Shown: positions 35,024-44,703 of the stretch, piece after piece
Numbering within the stretch: position 1 is the stretch's first letter
Layout: each line of letters begins with the position of its first letter
From: an uncultured Draconibacterium sp.
Lineage (GTDB): Bacteria > Bacteroidota > Bacteroidia > Bacteroidales > Prolixibacteraceae
Direction: 5' to 3'
Length of the DNA: 64,000 nt
Assembly: GCF_913060805.1 (NCBI RefSeq)
Contig: NZ_CAJXTC010000017.1
Span: forward strand, 1-64,000
Notes under the pieces: model-generated
What the model was told of the DNA's origin: nothing
Database searches by the model: none
Seen by the model: the letters and a program-made list of their open reading frames with translations, nothing else
Translations under genes and position numbers: made by a program

Positions 35024-37897
35024 CTACAATCCCAACTCTTGTTTCAGGTATTTGGCTGTATGCGATTTTTTGTTTTTGCACACCTCTTCAGGTGTTCCTG
35101 TGCAAAGAACTTTACCACCGTGTTTTCCGCCTTCCGGACCAATATCGATAATGTGATCGGCAACTTTTATTACATCCATGTTGTGCTCGATAACGATTAC
35201 CGTATTTCCTTTTTCCACCAACTTATTCAGCACCTCGAGCAGTACACGTACATCCTCGAAATGCAGACCAGTTGTAGGTTCATCCAGAATATAAATAGTT
35301 TTTCCCGTGTCGCGTTTGGCCAGCTCGGCAGCCAGTTTTACACGTTGCGATTCGCCGCCCGAAAGTGTTGTTGACGACTGCCCCAGCGTGATATAGCCCA
35401 AACCAACATCCTGCAAAGTACTCAGCTTATTGGCAATAGATGGGATATGTTCGAAAAACTCCACGCCCTGGTTGATTGTCATGTTCAACACATCGCTGAT
35501 CGATTTTCCTTTGTAGCGCACTTCCAGCGTTTCGCGGTTGTAGCGTTTGCCGTTACACTTATCGCAATGCACATACACATCGGGCAAAAAGTTCATTTCA
35601 ATGAGTTTCAATCCCCCGCCCTGGCATTCTTCGCAGCGTCCGCCTTTTACATTAAACGAAAAGCGACCGGGTTTATAACCACGGATTTTTGCTTCGGGCA
35701 ACTGGGCAAACAAACTTCTGATGTCGCCAAAAACATTGGTGTACGTAACCGGATTCGAACGCGGTGTGCGACCAATCGGCGACTGGTCGACGCGAATAAC
35801 TTTATCGATCAGATCCAATCCTTCCACCTTTTTGTAGGGCAGCGGATCTTTCAGCGATTTATAAAAATGCTGGCTTAAAATAGGCTGGAGCGTTTCGTTT
35901 ATCAGCGTCGATTTTCCCGAGCCGGAAACTCCGGTAACACAGATAAATTTTCCCAGCGGAATTTCAACCGTAACATTATTCAGGTTATTGCCCGAACAAC
36001 CTGTGATTTTAAAAATATCGGATTTCCCGTTTCTGCGCACGGCCGGCACTTCAATCTTTTTTCTTTCGTTGAGGTAGTCGGCCGTCAGCGATTTCGACTT
36101 CAGCACTTCCTGCGGTGTTCCGGCTGCCACTACCTCTCCTCCATGACGACCGGCATGCGGTCCCATATCAATCAGGTGATCGGCATGTAACATGGTGTCG
36201 CGATCGTGTTCCACCACAATTACCGAGTTCCCCGAATCGCGTAACTGCTCCAGCGCCTGAATCAGTTTCAGGTTATCGCGGTGGTGCAAACCAATACTTG
36301 GTTCATCAAGAATATAAAGCACGTTTACCAGCTGCGAACCAATTTGCGTTGCCAAACGAATTCGCTGCGATTCGCCCCCGGATAGGCTTTGTGCGGTTCG
36401 GTCGAGCGCAAGATAATTCAGGCCAACGCCCAACATAAAACCAAGGCGGTCGCGGATTTCTTTGATCACCTCGGCACCAATTTTTAACTGACGCTCCGTA
36501 ATACGATCTTCCAAACCATTGAGCCACTCGCCCAGTTCGTCGAGATCCAGCTTTGCCAGTTCCGAAATATTTTTTCCATCGATTTTAAAGTGCAGCGATT
36601 CATTTTTCAAACGCATGCCTTTACACTCGGGGCACTCGATAGTTTTTACAAACTGGTTGGCCCATTTCTGTGCCGTTTTCGACGTGCTTTCTTCGCGCTG
36701 ATTATCGATGTATTTTATCACCCCATCGTAACTCATCATGTAATTCATGCTGTTACCAAGCGGTGTATTTTTTAGCTGAATGCGATCGTTCGTTCCAAAC
36801 AAAACTTCGTTCAGTCCTTCCTCAGGAATATCTTTTACCGGCGTTTTTAGCGTGAAACCATGTTTCTCGCCAAGTGCCTCAATTTGCCAGAAAATAAGTG
36901 TGTTTTTGTATGGTCCAAGCGGTGCAATTCCACCTTTGTGAATGCTTTTATCTTTCTCGGGCATAATCTTGTCGAGATCGATCTCGGTAACGCGACCAAG
37001 TCCGTTACACTTCGGACAAGCTCCCTGTGGCGAGTTAAACGAAAAGTTATGCGGCGCCGGTTCGTTGTACGAAATTCCCGTTGTCGGACACATCAACAAA
37101 CGACTGTAATATTTGGCCTCGTTGGTATCGTGATCGAGGATCATCAAAATTCCGTGGCCATGTTTCATGGCCGTTTGCACACTGTCTTTCAATCGTTTTG
37201 TACTGGCTTCGTCAACTACCAACTTATCGATCAGAATTTCGATAAAGTGGTTTTTGTAACGATCAACTTTATGGTTGTGCATCAATTCGGTCAGCTCGCC
37301 ATCGATACGTGCAGTCAGAAATCCTTTGCGGCGAATCTGCTCAAACAACTCGCGATAATGACCTTTACGGCCTTTTACCACAGGCGCAAGAATATTAATA
37401 CGTTTACCCGCAAAATCACTCTTAATCAGATTAATGATCTTTTCTTCGGTGTACTTTACCATTTTTTCGCCGGTGTTGTACGAAAACGCTTCGCCGGCGC
37501 GGGCATACAACAAACGCAAAAAGTCGTAGATCTCGGTTACCGTACCAACTGTCGACCGCGGATTTCGGGTGGTTACTTTCTGCTCGATGGAAATTACCGG
37601 ACTCAAACCGGTGATCTTATCCACATCGGGACGTTCCATGTTTCCGAGAAACGAGCGTGCATAAGCCGAAAACGTTTCGATGTAACGACGCTGCCCCTCG
37701 GCATAAATAGTGTCAAATGCCAGCGACGATTTTCCACTTCCACTCAACCCGGTAATTACGGTGAGTTTATTTCGCGGAATATCAACATCAATATTTCGGA
37801 GGTTGTGCACACGAGCTCCCTGAACAATGATCTTCTCTTCCGATTCCAGCTCTGCCAGTTGCACTTCGGTATCTGTTTCTACTTTCTTTTTCGTCAT
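35024..37897 (-). CDS. uvrA: Excinuclease ABC subunit A
   Basis: 957 residues from ATG at 37897; the track start is a TTG three codons upstream. UvrA finds DNA damage and loads UvrB in nucleotide-excision repair. Both ABC modules are complete: Walker [21 protein letters not shown] and VSGSGKSTL, and two signature LSGGESQR motifs, each before an LDEP Walker B. Zinc sites are [19 protein letters not shown], and CEECQGGGL with [10 protein letters not shown]. Length and order are normal. No uvrB or uvrC is adjacent. Confidence 0.98.
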   Translation of the reverse strand: MTKKKVETDTEVQLAELESEEKIIVQGARVHNLRNIDVDIPRNKLTVITGLSGSGKSSLAFDTIYAEGQRRYIETFSAYARSFLGNMERPDVDKITGLSPVISIEQKVTTRNPRSTVGTVTEIYDFLRLLYARAGEAFSYNTGEKMVKYTEEKIINLIKSDFAGKRINILAPVVKGRKGHYRELFEQIRRKGFLTARIDGELTELMHNHKVDRYKNHFIEILIDKLVVDEASTKRLKDSVQTAMKHGHGILMILDHDTNEAKYYSRLLMCPTTGISYNEPAPHNFSFNSPQGACPKCNGLGRVTEIDLDKIMPEKDKSIHKGGIAPLGPYKNTLIFWQIEALGEKHGFTLKTPVKDIPEEGLNEVLFGTNDRIQLKNTPLGNSMNYMMSYDGVIKYIDNQREESTSKTAQKWANQFVKTIECPECKGMRLKNESLHFKIDGKNISELAKLDLDELGEWLNGLEDRITERQLKIGAEVIKEIRDRLGFMLGVGLNYLALDRTAQSLSGGESQRIRLATQIGSQLVNVLYILDEPSIGLHHRDNLKLIQALEQLRDSGNSVIVVEHDRDTMLHADHLIDMGPHAGRHGGEVVAAGTPQEVLKSKSLTADYLNERKKIEVPAVRRNGKSDIFKITGCSGNNLNNVTVEIPLGKFICVTGVSGSGKSTLINETLQPILSQHFYKSLKDPLPYKKVEGLDLIDKVIRVDQSPIGRTPRSNPVTYTNVFGDIRSLFAQLPEAKIRGYKPGRFSFNVKGGRCEECQGGGLKLIEMNFLPDVYVHCDKCNGKRYNRETLEVRYKGKSISDVLNMTINQGVEFFEHIPSIANKLSTLQDVGLGYITLGQSSTTLSGGESQRVKLAAELAKRDTGKTIYILDEPTTGLHFEDVRVLLEVLNKLVEKGNTVIVIEHNMDVIKVADHIIDIGPEGGKHGGKVLCTGTPEEVCKNKKSHTAKYLKQELGL

Positions 37898-37978
37898 TTT
37901 AAGCAATTTCGTGCTGCTAACAATTTCAGCAGCACAATCAATACAAGTTTGGGGCGATGTAACTTTAGTAATCGGCTT

Positions 37979-38893
37979 TTACAATTCCGGAATTTCTACC
38001 CAATATCTTTTTCTGCCCGAATAAGTGAGTTCATTCTCGCGCAGCCACGGATTGAAATCTTTGAAGACTTTATAACTCAATCCCTGTTTTTGCGCATAGT
38101 CGGCAAAATTTGATACCGAACCTTTTATCTCCACTTTTTTAGTTGGAATGATCTGGTATTTATCCTCTTCGGGAATATAAAACTTGTACTTCTCCGGGTT
38201 TTCGAGAATTAATTTCAAAGCTACAATACGATACACGTAACGCGCTGTTTCGGTGGTGATCAGCAAATCGTAATAATCATCTTCCTTTTGTCTTACAATC
38301 TGGCGGTTTACTCCTGTCATTCCGCGGTTATAGGCAGCAGCCACCATTGTCCAGCTTCCGAATTTTTCATAAGCTTTTTTTATGTATTCGCAGGCTACAT
38401 GAGTTGCTTTTTCGATGTGGTAACGCTCGTCTACTTCGCTGTTAATCTCCAGCCCGTAATCTTTTCCTGTTCCTTCCATCAACTGCCAAAAACCAACGGC
38501 GCGAGCAGGTGAAACAGCCCGCGGATTTAATCCGCTTTCGGCCACTGCCAGGTATTTAAAATCATCAGGTATGCCGTGCTCTTTTAAGATGGGCTCGATA
38601 ATAGGAAAATAACGAGGAATCAGTTTTATGTAACGGATGGTTTGCGAATGAAAATAAGCGTTGGAAAGCAGTTCGCGGTCGAGTGCTTCTTTTACATAAA
38701 AGCGGTCGAGCGGCATTTTTTCGCCGGCAAAACTAACTTCGTCCGGCAACTCAACAGGCTCGTATTTCACCTCTTTATTCACTATTACTTCAGTACTCCC
38801 CGATTGCGCCGATACCAGAATAACGACTACCACCGCAATGTTCATCACCACTAAAAACGGTGCTACAAATCTTCTCCAAATTTTCTTCTTCAT
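37979..38893 (-). CDS. Lytic transglycosylase (MltD/SLT-like), secreted or membrane-anchored
   Basis: 304 residues. A hydrophobic segment near the N-terminus (VAPFLVVMNIAVVVVILVSA) acts as signal or anchor. The SLT domain at about 95-240 has the catalytic Glu in FKYLAVAESGLNPRAVSPAR, followed by GFWQLMEGTGKDYGLEI and WTMVAAAYNRGMTGV. It cleaves peptidoglycan glycan strands with formation of anhydro-muropeptides. The ~70 C-terminal residues (SVSNFADYAQKQGLSYKVFK) look like a LysM-type or related wall-binding segment. It precedes uvrA by 81 bases on the same strand, perhaps by chance. Confidence 0.9.
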   Translation of the reverse strand: MKKKIWRRFVAPFLVVMNIAVVVVILVSAQSGSTEVIVNKEVKYEPVELPDEVSFAGEKMPLDRFYVKEALDRELLSNAYFHSQTIRYIKLIPRYFPIIEPILKEHGIPDDFKYLAVAESGLNPRAVSPARAVGFWQLMEGTGKDYGLEINSEVDERYHIEKATHVACEYIKKAYEKFGSWTMVAAAYNRGMTGVNRQIVRQKEDDYYDLLITTETARYVYRIVALKLILENPEKYKFYIPEEDKYQIIPTKKVEIKGSVSNFADYAQKQGLSYKVFKDFNPWLRENELTYSGRKRYWVEIPEL

Positions 38894-39061
38894 CCGTCTA
38901 TTCTTCCTTTAGTTTTTTCAAACAGCAAAAATACAATTTTGCCTTAATTAGCGATTGAATCTTACCGATTTGTATTTGAAAAACCCAAATAAATTTACGT
39001 TGTTGTTTATTGTGTTTCAAATAGCTATCCACAGATTATCAATCTACTCAAACCGTATAAC

Positions 39062-39092
39062 AATAAAAAGGCCCGACAGTTTGCCGAGCCTT
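39062..39092 (-). terminator. Intrinsic terminator of the envelope operon
   Basis: On the minus strand AAGGCTCGG...CGGGCCTT pairs around a loop and runs into TTTTATTG. It lies 44 bases past the last gene of the minus-strand envelope operon (LVIVD lipoprotein) and so ends that transcript. Confidence 0.8.
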
Positions 39093-39135
39093 AAGATATC
39101 TTTCAGAGTTGGAGGACCCAAAGTGTCTTCGCCTG

Positions 39136-40419
39136 TTAATCTTCGCTGTAAACAGGAATGTGACTTACCTGGGTAATATTTTGCAAATCGGAATAATCGT
39201 ACTGATAAAAACCATCGTCGCCAATCATAAACAGGTAGCCGTTTAGCGGAATTACATCGTAGGTGTTGATGTTGGCAAAGTGCGAGATCATATGATCGTC
39301 AATGGCCGTTTTATCTTCGGCATTGTAAACTTTAAGCCCGGCATCGCCGTCGCAAACAAAAAGCACATCACCATCAATTCCCAGTCCGTAAGGACCTTCC
39401 AGCGGATACGACGCAATAAGATCGTTACCCACATAATCGTCGGCCAGCTGAAGAACATCGAGGCGGTTAACCGTGCTTCCGCAGGTAGTTCCGCCACGCA
39501 AAGTTACGTAGGCATAACCATCGGCAATTACCACCGGGTCGCAACTTGTAACGTGCCAAAAATCGCTGACATAAACCGGGTATGTTGGCACTTCGATGTT
39601 AAAAACGCGCATACCCGATTGTGTTCCCAAAAACATATGATCGTCGTAAATAAACATGGTTTCCACATTCCATCCTACGTTTTGTTCTCCGATTTCTGAC
39701 GGACTTTCCGGAGCCTTTACATCGAAAACATGAAGGTTGGCCTCATCAACGGCGTACAGATAATCGTCGTACAAACCAAAGCGGGCCATCGATCCGCCAA
39801 CACCAAAAGTGCTGGTTTGTCCACTTCCGTTACTCAACCCGGGAGCGGCATCCATCATGGCATCTTCGGCGTAACCCCAACGGTAAATCGGGTAATAGTG
39901 GTACTCCATTGTCTGGCGCACCTTTTTAATTTCCCATCCGGTAACCACACCTTTGTCTTCTTCCACCTCGGCAAAACGGTAATCTTCATCGGCTGGAGGC
40001 AAAGTATAAGGCAACACATTCTTAACACGGTTCACTTCTTCGGGATTATTAATATCGCTGATATCGATAGCAACCAAATCAATGTAACTGTCGGCATAAA
40101 GAATATCGTCTTTTATTGAAATATCAACATTTCCGGGGATTTCGATAAAGCCAACATTTTGCGGATCGGCAGGATTTTGGTTGTCGATAATGTGCACGCC
40201 TTCAAATTGCTCAACAATAAAAAGGTAGCCATCTTTAAAATAGATTTTTCCCGGATTTACAAGGTCGCGCGAGTCGGCAGATTGTACTCCGGCACGCAAA
40301 TCTTCATAACTCAGGTAAACCGGCGAATTGGCTGTAAACTCTTCGGTGTATTCGTCCATACACGCTGAAAAAGCCAGCGCTATAAACAGTAGCAGAAATA
40401 TATTTTTGATTGTCTTCAT
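39136..40419 (-). CDS. LVIVD-repeat beta-propeller lipoprotein
   Basis: 427 residues with a lipoprotein signal ending LFIALAFSAC. Repeats of about 40 residues recur: YLFIVEQFEGVHIIDNQNPA, ILYADSYIDLVAIDISDINN, YLYAVDEANLHVFDVKAPES, and VLFVCDGDAGLKVYNAEDK, the LVIVD pattern that folds as a beta-propeller. No catalytic motif is seen; it probably mediates binding at the outer membrane. It is the last gene of the operon that begins with the TonB-dependent receptor and lies 12 bases after the barrel gene. A terminator follows. Confidence 0.85.
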   Translation of the reverse strand: MKTIKNIFLLLFIALAFSACMDEYTEEFTANSPVYLSYEDLRAGVQSADSRDLVNPGKIYFKDGYLFIVEQFEGVHIIDNQNPADPQNVGFIEIPGNVDISIKDDILYADSYIDLVAIDISDINNPEEVNRVKNVLPYTLPPADEDYRFAEVEEDKGVVTGWEIKKVRQTMEYHYYPIYRWGYAEDAMMDAAPGLSNGSGQTSTFGVGGSMARFGLYDDYLYAVDEANLHVFDVKAPESPSEIGEQNVGWNVETMFIYDDHMFLGTQSGMRVFNIEVPTYPVYVSDFWHVTSCDPVVIADGYAYVTLRGGTTCGSTVNRLDVLQLADDYVGNDLIASYPLEGPYGLGIDGDVLFVCDGDAGLKVYNAEDKTAIDDHMISHFANINTYDVIPLNGYLFMIGDDGFYQYDYSDLQNITQVSHIPVYSED

Positions 40420-40431
40420 TTTCTGTGGTTT

Positions 40432-41202
40432 TTAGTTGAAAATAATACCGATTTTAACGGTTACGCGATTGTAGTCGATATCGAGCGAATAGTCGTTATT
40501 ACCGTCGTAGCTGAGGCGGTGAAACTGGTAACCAACGGCAAAGTTCATCCCAAAACTATTGGAAAACATTTGCTGATATCCAACACCGGGATTTACAAGC
40601 ACTCCTCCTTTGCAGTCGAAACCGTTTTGGCCCATATCACTCGGCCACGGCGCAAAACTGCTCCACATGGGGTACACATCGTAATAAATTTCGTTCGAGT
40701 CTTCGATAGGAACCTGGTAACCGGCTTTAAAAAATACATAGGGGCTGGATAGCTGTTTCTTAAAACGGTATTCGAAATTGGCGTACACGGGCATGTACGA
40801 TTCTTTCAGAAACTCAACACCAAATCCCAAACCCACCGACAAATTCGGATTTACCAGGTAGTTTGCCGAGCCGGTAAGAGAAAATGGCGCCGACTGACTG
40901 TTATCCGAATTTCCGGCTAAAACACCCATTTCGGTTCTGAAAAACCATTTTACGTCCGTTACGGCTTCTTCGTCGAACATTGTTCTTACTTCACGCTTTG
41001 AGGCAATGTGATCCACTTCATCGGCATCGAAAATCCATACATTTCCGGCCGATTCTATTTTCAATTGTTTTCCGTCGTTTGTATACGTGTATTTTCCTTT
41101 AATAATGGAACCGTTTTTCAGGTAGACATGACCTTTTTCGGATTGCGCAAAAACGGAAAGCGACAACACCGAAATGCACAGCAGCACAAGTAGTTTCTTC
41201 AT
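40432..41202 (-). CDS. Predicted outer-membrane beta-barrel protein
   Basis: 256 residues with a signal peptide ending LSLSVFAQ. Residues about 23-65 form a small soluble segment (VYLKNGSIIKGKYTYTNDGK, then ADEVDHI), resembling short 'KNG-x-x-x-KG' sensor-like domains common before barrels in Bacteroidota. The remaining ~170 residues alternate as strands (WFFRTEMGVLAGNSDNS, then NLSVGLGFGVEFL) and end in YNRVTVKIGIIFN, with a near-terminal Phe. This is the likely eight-strand barrel type. It is the fifth gene of the operon. Function unknown. Confidence 0.78.
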   Translation of the reverse strand: MKKLLVLLCISVLSLSVFAQSEKGHVYLKNGSIIKGKYTYTNDGKQLKIESAGNVWIFDADEVDHIASKREVRTMFDEEAVTDVKWFFRTEMGVLAGNSDNSQSAPFSLTGSANYLVNPNLSVGLGFGVEFLKESYMPVYANFEYRFKKQLSSPYVFFKAGYQVPIEDSNEIYYDVYPMWSSFAPWPSDMGQNGFDCKGGVLVNPGVGYQQMFSNSFGMNFAVGYQFHRLSYDGNNDYSLDIDYNRVTVKIGIIFN

Positions 41203-41265
41203 AATAGTTTTTTGTTTTTATGAAGATGCAAGAAGCTGCGCTTGGGTTGCGTTAAACAAAAATTT

Positions 41266-41991
41266 TTATTCTGTAAGATTATTTTCGGTTAATAGCCGAA
41301 GTGCTTTAACCATTGATTCTTCGTCGCTTACGTGCAGATTATTTTTGCGAAGAAGTTTTCGTATTTCTTTTTTATTTTCAGGAAAGCGCGTAAGTAAAGC
41401 ACGTTTTTTAAGGCGTGTTTTTGTTAAACCATCCCGATCAGTATACAAATAATAGTCTTTGTGCAACTGGTAATCTACAGCGCGCGTAATCCCGTTTCTA
41501 TCGCGATAAGGGCTAACCGATTGTTGGTAGATATACCAATTAACCATTAAACTAACAGGTCCTTTGTACAACTCTTCCAAATACATATTGGTTTGCTGAT
41601 TGTTGTTTTTTGTTAGGCGAACAAACTTGCGCGTTTGGTTACCATCCTGAAACGTAAAACTCTCCACCAGCTCTTTTTCAACCAGGAATAAAAAACGTCC
41701 GTTATCGTTGTACGAAATCAGCTCATCGTCGAATGCCTGGTAACGCAATCGCAGGTTTTCGAACACATTGCCGTTTACAAATTTTATCGAGCCCGCCACC
41801 CAGTCGTCGGGATACAAAAAGTAATAATTGGCTTCGGCGCTAAGCGTAAGAACTTCGCCAAGCATTTTACCATCGAGATTATTCGATTCGCTATTCAGAT
41901 TATATGTATCGATCCCCGTGTCCTGAGCCTGCACAACAAACGAAAACAGCATTCCCAAAACCACTCCTGTATATTTTATTAAGCTGCTCAT
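41266..41991 (-). CDS. Secreted protein of unknown function in TBDR operon
   Basis: 241 residues with a signal peptide ending FSFVVQAQ. The middle (PDDWVAGSIKFVNGNVFENL, then LRYQAFDDELISY) has a predicted all-beta pattern seen in many Bacteroidota periplasmic proteins of unassigned function. The C-terminus is basic and helical (LKKRALLTRFPENKKEIRKL). Its start overlaps the stop of the upstream MG-like gene by 4 bases (ATGA), so it is translationally coupled. I do not recognise a named family. Confidence 0.7.
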   Translation of the reverse strand: MSSLIKYTGVVLGMLFSFVVQAQDTGIDTYNLNSESNNLDGKMLGEVLTLSAEANYYFLYPDDWVAGSIKFVNGNVFENLRLRYQAFDDELISYNDNGRFLFLVEKELVESFTFQDGNQTRKFVRLTKNNNQQTNMYLEELYKGPVSLMVNWYIYQQSVSPYRDRNGITRAVDYQLHKDYYLYTDRDGLTKTRLKKRALLTRFPENKKEIRKLLRKNNLHVSDEESMVKALRLLTENNLTE

Positions 41992-43637
41992 TGTACCGAT
42001 ATTATTTTTGACGTTCTATACAGTTCTCCCGATTTCGTTATCGCCTCAACTTTAATTTCCAAATCTCCTTTTACATCTGAAAGCTGAAAACTAAATGGCC
42101 AGTTTCCATCGGTATCAACCACCTCGTTTAAAAACTGCCTACGGGTATCGGGTTGTGCCCTACCCTCTCCTTTTGGGGCATAATTGGCCTGTCTCGGAAA
42201 TTCGATACACGGCACTTTCATCTGAAATATATTTGGTTGTTGAGCCAACCAGCCATTCGATTTATCTTTTAAAGACACGATGAGCACGCCCTTAAAACGC
42301 AGGTCGCCGAAAATACGTTCGCTTTTTACCAAATCGATCGAGGCAATTTCCGTTGATTTCAAATTCTGAAAGAATGAATTTTTAAACACCGGAATTCCAT
42401 TGATCAGTCGCAACGGTTCATCTTCGAAAAACTGATCCTGTCCGTAATTTAACATCCTGAAAGTAACCTCATCGTTTCGGTCGCGGTATTGAAAGCCGAT
42501 AAGTAACTCGCGCGAAATCTCTTTAAAGTTGGGTAAATCGATAAACAGATCGGGAATAACATGATTATCGGGCCAGCCGTAAAATGGCATTCCGTAGGGA
42601 TTTGGCATCTCAAAAGCATCGTTACTACTGATGGAAACTCCCCGGAAAAGCTTATTAAAGAAGGTACCTTTTAGGCTGTTTTCAATAGATTCAGCCTGTT
42701 TTGGATTTATAAAAGTGGTGTCGAATTTTAATTGTTGCACGCCCGACATAAAATTCGGGATCAATTCTACATCGTACAATTTATCGCCAACTGCAAGAGG
42801 TTGGATAATGAGGTCAGCATTTCCCATTGCATCATCCAAAAAGAAGTAGAATAGCCCTGCTGAATCGGGATAATAATAATCAAGATAAGTTTCGTTTCCG
42901 GTAACCGATAACAGCACCAATTCGTTGCTTGCATTACCTGTTTCGTTGTCGCTAAGGCGGCCACTGATCAGTACTCCGTCTTTTTCCGAAAATTCAGGAA
43001 TACCTTCATTCAGGTCTTTCATCTCGAAGTTCAGGAATCCGGTATTTTCGTGCGAAAAAGGTTCAATTATCCTAGCACTTGCTACCATGTAGGCAAACTC
43101 GTTGCTTCCGGCATTAATGGTACCTTTTACTTCATCGCGGCGGCCATAATTTTGAGCTTCAAGATTTATTGTGATCTGGCTAGCCGAGTTTTCCGTTTCA
43201 ATAACTGCAGTTTTGTTTTCCACTACCGGCAAGCGGTCAATTGCTTCCTCAAAACGATTATAAACATACACCGACTTGCCAATACATTTCAGCACTCCGT
43301 TGTTACGTTGCGCATTAAAAAAGGCATGCACAAAATACAACCCGGTTTGTAACGAATCGGGCACAGCAATAAAACCTTCGGCATTTGTTTCGTTGCATTT
43401 TACGGCACGCGATGCAATTAAATTTCCGGATTGCGACTCGAGCTGCAAACGAACAATATTTCCGTATTTCTGCATCTCTTGCGGTACATACATTTTTATC
43501 CATAAAGTATCTCCCGAAATGCAAAAGTCGCGATCGGTAAACACTACAAGTTCCCGGTTGGAGGTGGTTTGCGCCATGGATTTTAACCCGGCCCACACAC
43601 ACACAACAAGAAGTAATATTTTTAAAGCTCTGCTCAT
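41988..43637 (-). CDS. Secreted MG2-like protein with degenerate TonB-plug-like segment
   Basis: 549 residues, signal peptide ending VWAGLKSMAQ. The first ~130 residues (RELVVFTDRDFCISGDTLWI, then IVRLQLESQSGNLIASRAV, GLYFVHAFFN) resemble an alpha-2-macroglobulin MG2-type domain. Near residues 390-450, DEPLRLINGIPVFKNSFFQN and STEIASIDLVKSERIFGDLR, then FKGVLIVSLKD, follow the pattern of a TonB-receptor plug (PL.V.DG.P...I.SI.V.K....G..GV..I). No barrel follows. It sits 10 bases after the DUF4249 gene. Probably a periplasmic or surface accessory to the receptor; this is inference. Confidence 0.78.
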   Translation of the reverse strand: MSRALKILLLVVCVWAGLKSMAQTTSNRELVVFTDRDFCISGDTLWIKMYVPQEMQKYGNIVRLQLESQSGNLIASRAVKCNETNAEGFIAVPDSLQTGLYFVHAFFNAQRNNGVLKCIGKSVYVYNRFEEAIDRLPVVENKTAVIETENSASQITINLEAQNYGRRDEVKGTINAGSNEFAYMVASARIIEPFSHENTGFLNFEMKDLNEGIPEFSEKDGVLISGRLSDNETGNASNELVLLSVTGNETYLDYYYPDSAGLFYFFLDDAMGNADLIIQPLAVGDKLYDVELIPNFMSGVQQLKFDTTFINPKQAESIENSLKGTFFNKLFRGVSISSNDAFEMPNPYGMPFYGWPDNHVIPDLFIDLPNFKEISRELLIGFQYRDRNDEVTFRMLNYGQDQFFEDEPLRLINGIPVFKNSFFQNLKSTEIASIDLVKSERIFGDLRFKGVLIVSLKDKSNGWLAQQPNIFQMKVPCIEFPRQANYAPKGEGRAQPDTRRQFLNEVVDTDGNWPFSFQLSDVKGDLEIKVEAITKSGELYRTSKIISVQ

Positions 43638-43647
43638 TCGTTCATTT

Positions 43648-44703
43648 TTATGGATACTGCCAGAATTCCGGTACCATATTCTTCAGCTCGCCCGATGGCG
43701 GGATGTCGTAAAACTCCTCGATCGGCCGAAAAATAAAACCACTCTCCTTTCCAACATATCTTACATAATAACGTGTCTCGTTAGAGGAGGAAATTTCGAA
43801 GTTACCTAAAATCACCTGGTCAGAATTAGTGGTGCATTCCATGTTACTGCGCGCCTGCACGTACAATGGATCGAATATTTTTCCTTCTGCATCAAGCTGT
43901 TTATTCAAATCATCGTAATAACCGTGTCCACTTTCAGTTAATCCATGCTGATAAAGCATAACAATCCAACCTTCGAAATGGTGCCCTATTGAATCTCTTC
44001 TGGTATTTAGAATAAAAAACAGCGGATGTTTCTTAATTTCTTTTGAAGCGGAGTACTCCGGAGGAGAAGCTATATTAAATAATCCTTCCTGTGGATATAC
44101 ATGCTTCCAACCAAAATAATAATCGGTCGGAGCCATTGGGCTCGTTACAACTGAATATGAATATTGCAAAACATAATGGGTTGTAAACCTAAAATAGGGC
44201 ATCTCTTCATTCGTTGAAATATCGGCATATAACCTTACGCCTTCTCTTCTTCGAACAGCATCAACATCGTTCTCGCCGCCTACAAGTTCAACTAAAGTTT
44301 CTTCAACTCCATAAATAGTATCCAACGACGGTTTTTGCGGGACTTTTTCAAAGTCCGACTCGTAAGTATCTCCGTTGTATTCAATTTTTAACTTATACTG
44401 CTTATTGCGATCAATGTGCATATTTAGTTCATATTGTCCCTGAGCATAATGCGGCAGCTGATGCTCCTGCCCGTCGTTATCAATTATGCTAACATTAGCA
44501 TTTGTAACAGCGGGCCCCGTACTGGCATTATCGTAATAACCTACCGATTCGTACAGATGAATATAGTTGATATCGTTATCGGCAGATATTCTTGCATCGG
44601 CAACCAAAACATTGTCCACCTTATCAATATCGGGGCGGTAAATGTCTTCACACCCTGTTAACAGGATGAGCAACAAAAAACCATATGTGAATATATGCTT
44701 CAT
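43648..44703 (-). CDS. DUF4249 lipoprotein
   Basis: 351 residues with lipoprotein signal MKHIFTYGFLLLILLTGC. The N-terminal part (VDNVLVADARISADNDINYI, then SVGYYDNASTGPAVTNANVS) and the rest match the DUF4249 family, beta-rich outer-membrane lipoproteins of Bacteroidota. Members are frequently encoded beside a TonB-dependent receptor, and here the start codon overlaps the receptor stop by one base. A surface partner that helps capture or lid the receptor, like SusD for SusC, is inference. The sequence has no SusD-type TPR pattern. Confidence 0.88.
   Translation of the reverse strand: MKHIFTYGFLLLILLTGCEDIYRPDIDKVDNVLVADARISADNDINYIHLYESVGYYDNASTGPAVTNANVSIIDNDGQEHQLPHYAQGQYELNMHIDRNKQYKLKIEYNGDTYESDFEKVPQKPSLDTIYGVEETLVELVGGENDVDAVRRREGVRLYADISTNEEMPYFRFTTHYVLQYSYSVVTSPMAPTDYYFGWKHVYPQEGLFNIASPPEYSASKEIKKHPLFFILNTRRDSIGHHFEGWIVMLYQHGLTESGHGYYDDLNKQLDAEGKIFDPLYVQARSNMECTTNSDQVILGNFEISSSNETRYYVRYVGKESGFIFRPIEEFYDIPPSGELKNMVPEFWQYP

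Noticed and set aside
34896-35081. 61-residue minus-strand ORF overlapping the uvrA 3' end
   Set aside because: Overlaps the uvrA terminal codons in another frame, no conserved motif recognised, and no promoter.
36860-38113. 417-residue plus-strand ORF opposite uvrA and the lytic transglycosylase gene
   Set aside because: It is antisense to the well-supported uvrA coding sequence, has no recognisable motif or signal, and its composition is that of a shadow frame.
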